From contig JALQBC010000015.1 of assembly GCA_023375675.1 (NCBI GenBank), positions 62,001-126,000 on the forward strand: a DNA stretch of 64,000 nt, written 5' to 3'. The position numbers and the translations under genes are program-made. This stretch comes from Cytospora piceicola. Its lineage: Eukaryota > Ascomycota > Sordariomycetes > Diaporthales > Cytosporaceae. Below the pieces are notes generated by a model. The model worked only from the letters and a program-made list of their open reading frames with translations. It was not told where the DNA came from and searched no databases. Below are positions 56,258-64,000 of the stretch, one piece after another; position 1 is the stretch's first letter; every line of letters begins with the position of its first letter.

Positions 56258-58010
56258 CTTGTCGGTGTTGTTGAGATGTCGTGAAACTAGCAAGTCTTTC
56301 TCCTCCTTCGTTAAACATCTATCGAGTCAGGTTCATGGTCCATCTTGAAGGTTGTTATATATCAAGGTACACACAGGTCATTGTGGGGAAGCAGATGGCG
56401 ACAACTGCTTGGTGATCACGTCTTACCCCCCCAAAATCCGATAATCGGCCACAACTCGTCCCATGCCGGAAGTTGCATCATTTGAAGTCGGCTTTGCGCG
56501 AGCGGCCATGAGTTCGGAAATACCCTTATAGCATGTTCTAAAGATACCAGATTGGCCAACACCTTCAGGGCTGTCTCGCGTACGTTACTATAGAGGGGCT
56601 GCATGATGCAACCTGCAGGTCTAGACAATCACAAACGGACCTGTATTGATCAGCTATCATTGATTTATAAGAAGGACATGGTTATCGCAAATGTAATCAG
56701 GCCGGGCACAAGAAGACGTAATACCCTGAGGTCGGATGTCGGACAGTCACGGGGATCAGTTGACTTTATCATGATACCATGGTCCATCGTTTGTAGGATT
56801 GTTTTACGGAGTAATGTACGGACTTTATCTTCCTCAGTGGACCTATCTTCCCCTCTGTCTACGTTACCTCCCAGTCTCTCCTACTGGTATTCCACAAACT
56901 CTCCGTCACCTTAATAGTGGCCTATCCACATGCATCCTGCTCAAAGACCAGTGCAATGCATTATCAGGGTAATCTCCTTGCGGCTCTATAATCTGAAGAC
57001 TCTTTGCCCATGTCTCATATACTCATATACTGATCGATGAGCCATCCTGGGTCTATTGCTGATACTTGTCTCAAATCTGCCGAGTTCGACATCTGTATTA
57101 ACATTCTCTCCGCCCTTCATATGAATCGTGGTCTTCGAAGTATCGCTTTATCAGGGTCGACCAGCTTAAAACAAGTATGCCATCTCATAGCCTGACATGC
57201 GGACAAAAGTGTACCGGAGGAGGCATGCACCGAGTTGGGAATGTAATAGCTCACCCGACGACTTTAAAGGGCAGACAAGGTCTCCTACCTAAGTAGGTAG
57301 ATATTGAATGCCGCACAACTGTTAGAACGTGGAAGTTATCCCATGGACACAACCGACGAGTACTAACACAGGTTTAGAAGCAGAGACTTGGAACACTCCT
57401 TCGGTAGCCCGATTTCGACTTCATCGAGTCTCTAGAAAGAAAGATGGTATATAGGGTTAGGGTTGAGGGTGCTGCACGGCTTTCCTCGTGTTGTCTCCCC
57501 CAGTCGCATAATTTGGATTTCCATATCAAAGAAGTACGTTGCCTATCGCTGTTCAAATACCCCATTTGGGGAGGAATTAAGGACCATCAAAGTTGACGGA
57601 GGACGTCACGATATCATTTCACACGGATCGTCTTGGGGCCCCTTCCACTCTTCTCGTAATGCGGCCCGTAGATTATCCGACATTGACTATTGCAAATTGG
57701 CGGTAACTGACTGAGCCACCATATCATCATCTCAATCGATGTGAGATGTACAATTCACTTCGACACGTCGACAAGATAAGCATTACTGTTGGAAGTCACT
57801 TTTATCCAGTTTCCACAGTTGAAGCATCTGTGAAGCTCTTCAGTGTCCTTAACGCGCTCAACGGAATCTCAATGGTTTGAGTTGCGTCTAAAAATAGACC
57901 AGTTCACACCCATTGCCCAGTCGGTAACTGATCCCGGCCGCCAGCTTCGACGACAATAACCTCCCGAAGTCGATCCAGTCTAGCGTCGACTGACGGCGAG
58001 ACCATCGACA
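56258..58010. promoter_or_regulatory. Divergent interval between monooxygenase and P450
   Basis: 1.75 kb shared upstream space. No supported gene. A near-palindromic CTACCTAAGTAGGTAG motif lies at about 57287-57302. Confidence 0.45.
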
Positions 58011-59818
58011 ATGGCTGGTCCTTTGGCCACCGTTCAGGGCTTGCTGCCGCAGATCCCGCGAGAGTCCCTGCCTGTCATCGTCGTGACTTTCATCATTATC
58101 TGCCTCACGACGCGCTTCCTCAGTAGAAACCATGTCGATTCAGGAACACATACTTCAGCCAATGGCGCAAGGAAAGCGCCTGCGGTTCCCTACTGGATTC
58201 CATATTTCGGCCATATTCCGCAGATGGCCTTCGACTCCGACACATTCCTCGCAGGGCTGCGGAGGTTTTATCCCAGGGGGGCTTTCTCCCTTAACTTTTT
58301 TGGCGGTACATATACCGTTATATACAAACCGGGCCTCGTGTCAGCCCTGAATGATCTCCCCGGAAACATTGCAGACGGCAACGCAGCCGAGAAGCACTTG
58401 ATGAAGAGCAACTTTGGCTACCCGGGGTCAAGGTCTGATATGGAGACTTACGACAAGATGCATGGAGATCTGATGTCACAGTATGAGAAGCTGGTCTCCG
58501 AAGCATCATTAAAACAAATGGTCGACAGGACGGTACAGCGGCTACGACACAATATCGCAGAGTTTGTCACTTTCAATGACAGTCAGGTCGACCAGGCCGT
58601 GTGGGAGCGTACCGCTGACGCTTCCACGGTTGAGGATGCAAAGGGAGAAGTGGCTGTCGAAGCGGACCTGTTTGAACTTGTCCTCAATTTTATTGCTATG
58701 ACGGCGAATGTGTCGCTGTTTGGGACGGACTTTGTCGAAAATTATCCCGACTTTTGGGAACACCTCTGGAAGTTTGACGAAGGCTTCATGGTCCTTGCGA
58801 TGGATTTGCCTGGTGTCTTGCCGATCAACAAGGCTATTTCAGCCCGCCGAGGGAAGTACGAAGTCATGAGATGCTTGCGCGAGTTCGAGTTAGCAATTGA
58901 CAGGGACCGCGAGGGCGGTGACCCGGTCCCGGAGTGGTCTGAACTCGATAATGTCAGCCCCCTAGTCCAGGGCCGTCTGGACGAGGTCTACCGGAAGCAC
59001 AATATGACCATCAGGCAGCGCACTGCGTGTGATTTTGAACTGGCATGGGCGATGAACGCCAACTCCAATCCCTTGGTATTCTGGATGCTGTGGAGGATTT
59101 ACTCCGACGCCGTTCTGCTCGCTCGTATCAGGGAGGAGATTGAGAACTATATCGTCCTTGAGAAACCTGCACTAGGATTTGGCGCGGCTTTTAATGTCGC
59201 CCTGAGGATAGAGAGCATGGACACGGATGGGCTGCTGAACAAATGTCCTTTCCTGAAGGCCGCTTACATTGAGACACTGCGAGTCGATGTCGGTGCGTGG
59301 AGCCTCAAGGCCATCCGGGAAGACACGATAATCAGCGACAAAGCTGGCGACTCGGCGGAGAAGCTCCTGCTCCCCAGCGGCACATACGCACTTGGCTCTC
59401 ATGAGCTTCACCACATGAACCCAGATACTTTTGAGGATCCGACAGACTGGCGCATTCACAGGCACATCAAGTGGACCGCTCCGAACGAGAAAGGAGAAAA
59501 GAAGCCTGTTGTCGACACAAGCATCCTTGATCCTTACAGTAAGTGCCCCTGATATCACTGAAGCCGCGGCATAAGTCGGCATGTGAGCTAATATGGAGTC
59601 TAGGTGGCGGAGTGAGCATGTTCAAGGGTCAACAATACGCCGTGACAGAAATCATGTCCTTCTCGGCTGCCATCATCGCAATGTACGACTTGCAGCCGGC
59701 AGATGGTGGGCCTTGGAAGCTGCCCAAGCAAGCCAAAAGTGCTGGAACAAAGCGTCCCACGTCTTCGACGCGGGTCCAGATCAAATCTCGAGTATTACCG
59801 ACGAAAACGGTGTCATAA
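58011..59818 (+). CDS. Cytochrome P450-like protein lacking the heme-thiolate cysteine
   Basis: 580 residues from exons 58011-59538 and 59604-59818 (65-bp intron, GTAAGT donor, AGTCTAG acceptor). An N-terminal anchor helix (about 21-36) indicates the endoplasmic reticulum. The P450 fold is clear: proline hinge APAVPYWIPYFGHIP; an I-helix LAWAMNANSNPLVFW of the prostacyclin-synthase/CYP7-CYP8-like type without the oxygen-activating Thr; the K-helix ExxR at Glu421-Arg424; and a C-terminal PWKLPKQ block. In the heme-binding loop the expected Gly-Gly-x-Ser-x-Cys-Lys-Gly-Arg reads GGVSMFKGQ: the cysteine is Phe516 (codon TTC, 59621-59623) and the arginine is Gln519. Everything else is intact, so the frame is conserved while the proximal heme ligand is missing. 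Ordinary monooxygenase activity is not expected. Confidence 0.85.
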
Positions 59819-59968
59819 TCATAGATTTCCCAGAAATCCATAGTAGATACTGAAGGAGTTCATTCCGAACAACCTGCTGGGGCACGTAGTGCACAGTCCA
59901 ACCATTTGCAAACTATACCATTGCGCACGCCGGCCGGCCCATCTTCCTCTCCCGCCGACCCCCAACCC

Positions 59969-60440
59969 TCAATATGCAATGTCTATCCTTGGTCCGGCGC
60001 CCACCCTCTTGAACCTATTTATCAACTCTTCGCACTTGACTTTCTGACACACCTTCCGCGTGTCCCCATTCCATGGATCAACTGAAAGTTGTTGCAGTTG
60101 TAGTTCCTCAATAATTACCCCTGGTTGTGAAGGTATAAGAGGATGGTGGAGAGGCTGGACCCGTCCTCTGATCGAGTATCGGTTGACTCTCATTGTAGTA
60201 GCCTGTATTGCCTTGGTCGTACCTAGGCGAATTGCCTTGGTCGTGCCCAGATGTGTTGCCCTGCTCATATCCAGATGTGTTGCCCTGCTCATTTCCAATT
60301 ATACTGGCCATGTTTTGATATAACGCCCATGCTCGCGTCTTCCACGTTGTGGCTGCAGGATTATCACTGGGTGCTTCACAAATCAGCGCACGAAGCTGTA
60401 TGACTTGCTGTCTCATTGCCTCGACTTCTATAGTGGTCAT
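59969..60440 (-). CDS. Small protein with QGN-rich tandem repeat
   Basis: An open frame from the ATG at 60440 (MTTIEVEAMRQQVIQLRAL) reads an N-terminal helix, then NMASIIGNEQGNTSG and related 8-residue repeats encoded by 24-bp units at 60207-60296, ending after 110 residues at 60108. Alternatively, a 37-bp intron (60082-60118, GTAATT donor, CTTTCAG acceptor) would join a second exon, 59969-60081 (VDPWNGDTRKVCQKVKCEEL and onwards), giving 144 residues. Such an intron would be unusually short for fungi. No family is recognised. It lies between the P450, which ends 150 bp away, and the divergent glyoxalase-like gene. Coding status is uncertain. Confidence 0.4.
60207..60296. repeat. 24-bp minisatellite (about 3.75 units)
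   Basis: Units begin at 60207, 60231, 60255 and 60279 (partial), each about 24 bp of the form RTTGCCYTGSTCRTRYCYAGRTGT. The unit length is a multiple of three, so at least two minus-strand frames stay open across the array. Confidence 0.85.
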
Positions 60441-60739
60441 ACTTCAGTACATACTCAAGGACGTTGTTGAATGATTTAACATTGAAGAACAGCTTTACTG
60501 TTATGCGACCCGCTTGCGTGAGGTTCCTGCGGCAACATCCACACCCAATATAAAAGCGGGGTCGGATCGAGTACCTGCCTCAAGGCCCCGAAAGTAATTA
60601 TATCGCGTGATTAGAACTTATAATTGTGCAACGTCGAGCGAGTGAAATAGAAACCGTGAAATTCTCCTTTCCGTTCGATAGTTCCGCGGCGCTCCTTCAT
60701 CAATATACTTTCCATGAATATCAAGATATAGGCATCACC

Positions 60740-61630
60740 ATGGGACCGACGCCAATCCTCGACCATGTCGTCATCCTCGTCCCCCACGATACACTCATCA
60801 ACTTGCCATCATGGCTTACAGACGCATTCACCGTACTGAATGGGGGACTCCATGCGGGGGGTGTTACTGAGAACAAATTGATACTCTTTCCGGACGGTGT
60901 CTACCTAGAGTTGATCGCCTTCGTCCCGGGGAAAGATGAGGGTCGGAAGTCTCACAACTGGGGTAGTCGACAGGAGGGACATATTGTCGACTGGGCCAAC
61001 ACACTTCCCAACGAGGACGACCTGCAGACTATCAGAAGCCGCGTCGATACCGCAAAGACAGGAATCACATATAGCAACCCGAATCCCGGCGGCAGGATTA
61101 CGCCTGGTGGCACTGAGCTGAAGTGGGTGATATCGACTCCCCGCTTGAACAAAGGGAGCTTTGTTGGGGGAGAGGCTCCATTCTGGTGCCTCGACCGCAC
61201 ACCAAGAGACCTTCGTGTTCCATACCAGGTGGAAAGTAACGTCAAACACGCCTGTGGGGCAGTAGGGGTGCATCAGGTGGCTGTCTTTGTGAAGGACAAG
61301 GAGCTATTCCAGACCTTAAAAGGGACATACGATGCCTTGCAGGGTCAAGAAGGACTTCGTATCGAGAAAGACGAGGGTGCAAACCTATTCAGCTGGCCGC
61401 TTCGAGCCCCAGAAGCTGGGCTCGGGGGTAGTTCGTCAGGTACGCTGGTATTGGTACAGGGTGATTCAGGAAACTCCCTACGAGTTAGCGAAGACGTCTC
61501 TGTCAGATTGACCCTCGTATCAAGTACGGAGGAGGGGACTGTGTCCGGAACTCTGGGTGACGATAACTGGAAAGTCGGGTTCGAGCTCATCAAGAGAGAA
61601 CAACTGAGCTTCGGGACAAAAAGGACTTAG
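60740..61630 (+). CDS. Glyoxalase-like domain protein
   Basis: 296-residue, intronless protein of the vicinal-oxygen-chelate superfamily, Glyoxalase_3-like group. The start at 60740 places ILDHVVILVP at the N-terminus, with the likely metal ligand His9, as the family requires; the longer frame from 60626 adds 38 unlike residues. A second likely ligand is Glu57 in GVYLELIAFVPG. The central GRITPGGTELKWVIS and FWCLDRTPRDLRVP segments are typical of these fungal proteins. It is cytosolic by absence of any signal. Family members are mostly uncharacterised and may act on small oxidised carbonyl or phenolic compounds; proximity to a monooxygenase and a P450-like gene is suggestive only. Confidence 0.85.
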   Translation: MGPTPILDHVVILVPHDTLINLPSWLTDAFTVLNGGLHAGGVTENKLILFPDGVYLELIAFVPGKDEGRKSHNWGSRQEGHIVDWANTLPNEDDLQTIRSRVDTAKTGITYSNPNPGGRITPGGTELKWVISTPRLNKGSFVGGEAPFWCLDRTPRDLRVPYQVESNVKHACGAVGVHQVAVFVKDKELFQTLKGTYDALQGQEGLRIEKDEGANLFSWPLRAPEAGLGGSSSGTLVLVQGDSGNSLRVSEDVSVRLTLVSSTEEGTVSGTLGDDNWKVGFELIKREQLSFGTKRT

Positions 61631-62111
61631 GAGGATATTGTGACCGAGCAGGAAAGCACACAAGAGACTAGACAATGATTCCCAGACCCAAGGCCTCATC
61701 TTCACATACCCTAGGGTATGGTTAGTTCTTGATCTCATATTTGAATGACGGAGATAGATCTCCCATAGGAGGGAAGAAGGATGTTTGGCCATAATTGATA
61801 TAATATCGGCCAACAGACCATGACTTTTTACACAGTGTAACTTCGTTCAATACGCCGGTATGTATTCTTCAATGCCAGTGACCTATGCCTCTGGGATGCT
61901 CATTTGTGTATTTATATTACCTCACCATAATTCTATAGTGCTTCCTCATTACTTTCTTAAGTCCTCATTTTCCCTTGATTAGGTGCTTTAGGGGGTAGTG
62001 GTGCGTGCGCTGGTCCCGATTCAGTTGAAGCAGCGTCAGGAACAGGCTTAGCCCTTTATGACAAACAAACCAGCCCGGGGATATCAGGTTCAACCTGTCA
62101 ATTGCGTCCTC
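61631..62111. other. Intergenic between convergent genes
   Basis: 480 bp of 3' flanks with no supported gene or repeat. Confidence 0.5.
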
Positions 62112-62840
62112 TTATCCAGATTGCTGCTTCTTGGTTGAGCTGCTGACAGTTCCTGCCTCGGTTTTCACTCGAATCAACTCGGTAGGCAGACTCAGGTGCT
62201 TCGGAGGAACCTGTCCTGGCGATCCCTGGAAGACTGGATGTGACAATATTGGAGGAGTCTTGAGCCGTACGGTTGGTGGGCGCTGAGGAGTCTCCTCATC
62301 GTCTTCATCCCCCCGAGATTTGTTCACCTCTAGTGGTGGATATTTCTTCCCATGTAGTAGTTGCCATGTCCGTTCCACATTCGCATGTGCAGAACCCCAG
62401 TCTATTCCTGTTTCCTGTAGAAGTTGCCTCCCATCCTCGACGTCCGCATCCAGGCTTCTCGTTCTGCCATGCCACGTCTTGGAACGAGTTCTGGTAGGTC
62501 GTACGGCCTCCTGCTCCGCCACGGCTTCTTTGCTGCCAGATTCTCTGTTTTGCTGGGTTTTCCGGATGATCGCGTTCCTCAAGAGTTCTTCCTCAATCAT
62601 CAGACGAGACCGAGTGAGGTTTCCTCTCCGTTCGAACTCTTCCCACGTGATGCTTGGATCGCGAAGCTGGGCCTGCTCGAAGTGCCTCTTGGTCTTTCGT
62701 CGACGTTTCACGCCGTTGAGAATGAAGAGCATCAAGACGAGGACAACGATTGCTCCAAGTACAATGGGGAGAATTATGACCAGTAGTCTGTTGGGGCTTC
62801 TATCCGGGTCTCCATCCATGTTACGTATGGTGGTCTCCAT
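62112..62840 (-). CDS. Single-pass membrane protein with basic cytoplasmic tail
   Basis: 242 residues, intronless. A short N-terminus is followed by one strongly hydrophobic helix (about 18-41, LLVIILPIVLGAIVVLVLMLF) and an immediate stop-transfer cluster KRRRKTKR. The rest is hydrophilic, with a conserved-looking segment RDPSITWEEFERRGNLTRSRLMIEEELLR and Arg/Ser- and Pro-rich regions. The pattern, including WEEFERRG and WHGRTRS, resembles uncharacterised fungal membrane proteins. No enzymatic motif is seen. A plus-strand antisense frame of 177 codons is a shadow. Confidence 0.7.
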   Translation of the reverse strand: METTIRNMDGDPDRSPNRLLVIILPIVLGAIVVLVLMLFILNGVKRRRKTKRHFEQAQLRDPSITWEEFERRGNLTRSRLMIEEELLRNAIIRKTQQNRESGSKEAVAEQEAVRPTRTRSKTWHGRTRSLDADVEDGRQLLQETGIDWGSAHANVERTWQLLHGKKYPPLEVNKSRGDEDDEETPQRPPTVRLKTPPILSHPVFQGSPGQVPPKHLSLPTELIRVKTEAGTVSSSTKKQQSG

Positions 62841-64000
62841 ACTAGATAGTTAAGCGAATGAAAGGGTTTAGTGCTGCAAGTGGACGCCCAATACTGACGA
62901 CGTGAAGTGATAAAGGTGTGGAACGAATGATTTATTCAGCGATTTCCCAGTCGAAATCAAGGTCAATGCGAACAAGACTCTCAAGTCGGTCACGACTATA
63001 TTCGAATTGCAAGCAGCGAACAATAACGTTTGAAACTCAATTTTGGCCTGGAGAAGACGAACGATGGCTCGCGTGGTTTCGTGTGCTACCCAATCTCCTC
63101 GAAATTTGGCGCAACCTCCCTATTTGTTCATATTTCCTGGGCCCAGCACAATTTCCCTCGCAGAAGCAGCCCAATCGACACCTGATCCCAAATGATCGGC
63201 ATGGGTTTAATGTTGCACACTACAGGACCCAGGTTGCCTGCACCCCATCTCACATGTCTGCCTCAGATACATGAACTGCATACGATGGTAATGTCTGTAC
63301 CCTTGTCAGATGCTGTCAAATGTTTCTTCTTCTCCTTGGCCTGCCGATATCAAAAAGGAAAAGTCATGCCACACCATTGAATAGCTCGGTCAGCTGCATC
63401 TGGGCTCAAACCGCAAACACACAGCCCCCCCCCCCACGCTGCAGGTTCGCGTGGATATGCAACCCTAGAACAAGGGAATGGATTGTTAGTTTACGAGGGT
63501 GATTGGATACATATGTCGGTTTGCAGCTACGAAACACGAGAACCCAGTCCGAGAACCTGCAAGCTAGAATCGTTCAATGTAACCACATCCGTGACATGTC
63601 TCGATATATAGATCAGTGACAATGATGCATTATACTGCCGAGGTCGCTGGTGGCGGAGCAAGCCACTTCAAATGAAGCAAAGCAATATCAGAGCCTCTGG
63701 ACCATACGTATTCAATAGTTTGACAGAGGCTTGCATAAGTGTCTTACCGACAAGCCAAACTTCGGAACCACGCCAATCTACTACCCCACGATCTGGAGTT
63801 GCAAGCTTGACAGGCCAATAATACATCACTCGGATTTGGTTTCCAAGCTTCCTAGCTTAATGTTGCCAACTTTGTCGGAAGGCCTGCCGTGAAAGGAGAA
63901 CAACAACCGCACCGATAGTCATGATGCCCGATGTTTCTGCATGTGATCAGTTGACTGACGGAAGTCACGACAAACGATAGGTTCAAGGTAGCAGCCATCC
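62841..64000. other. Intergenic to window end
   Basis: No supported gene. A run of 11 C lies at 63425-63435. Plus frames at 62918-63274 and 63320-63502 have no recognisable content. A gene may begin beyond the right edge. Confidence 0.5.
63425..63435. repeat. Homopolymer C tract (11 C)
   Basis: Eleven consecutive C in intergenic DNA, the fourth such C or G run of 10 or more in the window. Confidence 0.85.

Noticed and set aside
59593..59853. Alternative reading frame for P450 exon 2
   Set aside because: It loses the heme-loop and C-terminal P450 similarity; the chosen frame keeps GGVSMFKGQ, the following helix and the PWKLPKQ block.

Overview
The window is nuclear DNA of a filamentous ascomycete, most likely a Sordariomycete. 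Protein genes carry short introns of about 50-150 bp with GTAAGT/GTATGT-type donors, intergenic spaces are long, and the housekeeping genes are typically fungal: a cytosolic acetyl-CoA carboxylase of about 2280 residues, a SconB/SCON-2-type sulfur regulator and a NudE/RO-11 homologue. The first ~990 bp are AT-rich and almost free of CpA/TpG while CpG is kept, the footprint of repeat-induced point mutation (RIP), a fungal genome defence. No bacterial operons, CRISPR arrays, rRNA or convincing tRNA genes were found. I cannot name the species.

Layout. 1-990: RIP-degraded repeat. 991-3443: sparse DNA with a truncated SnoaL-like fragment. 3444-9385: a metabolic group of three short-chain dehydrogenases and a secreted PI-PLC-like protein. 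10843-12659: a four-exon CorA-like membrane protein. 13642-15964: the F-box/WD40 sulfur controller, followed by 4.6 kb without a recognisable gene. 20585-21001: a small, possibly myristoylated membrane protein. 24608-25197: a small velvet-domain protein standing alone between two gene deserts. 26354-33411: acetyl-CoA carboxylase with 3.8 kb of gene-free DNA upstream. 37259-39113: NudE. 40649-45872: a GH95 glycosidase and a sugar transporter in divergent orientation. 46671-51854: an unrecognised 575-residue protein and a divergent protein-kinase-like gene. 51972-53963: a second CorA-like protein. 55127-61630: a luciferase-like FMN monooxygenase, a P450 that has lost its heme-thiolate cysteine, a small repeat protein and a glyoxalase-like protein. 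62112-62840: a single-pass membrane protein.

How they fit. The core genes (acetyl-CoA carboxylase, sulfur control, nuclear migration) are spaced by accessory material. Two accessory groups look functionally linked: GH95 with the MFS transporter (release and uptake of a deoxy- or plant-type sugar), and the monooxygenase/P450/glyoxalase group (oxidation of a small molecule). There is no polyketide synthase, NRPS or terpene cyclase, so neither is a classical secondary-metabolite cluster. The best candidates for something undescribed are the cysteine-less P450, the orphan small velvet protein, and the unknown protein plus kinase-like pair. Exon boundaries were derived by reading splice sites by eye and checking that reading frame and total codon count close.
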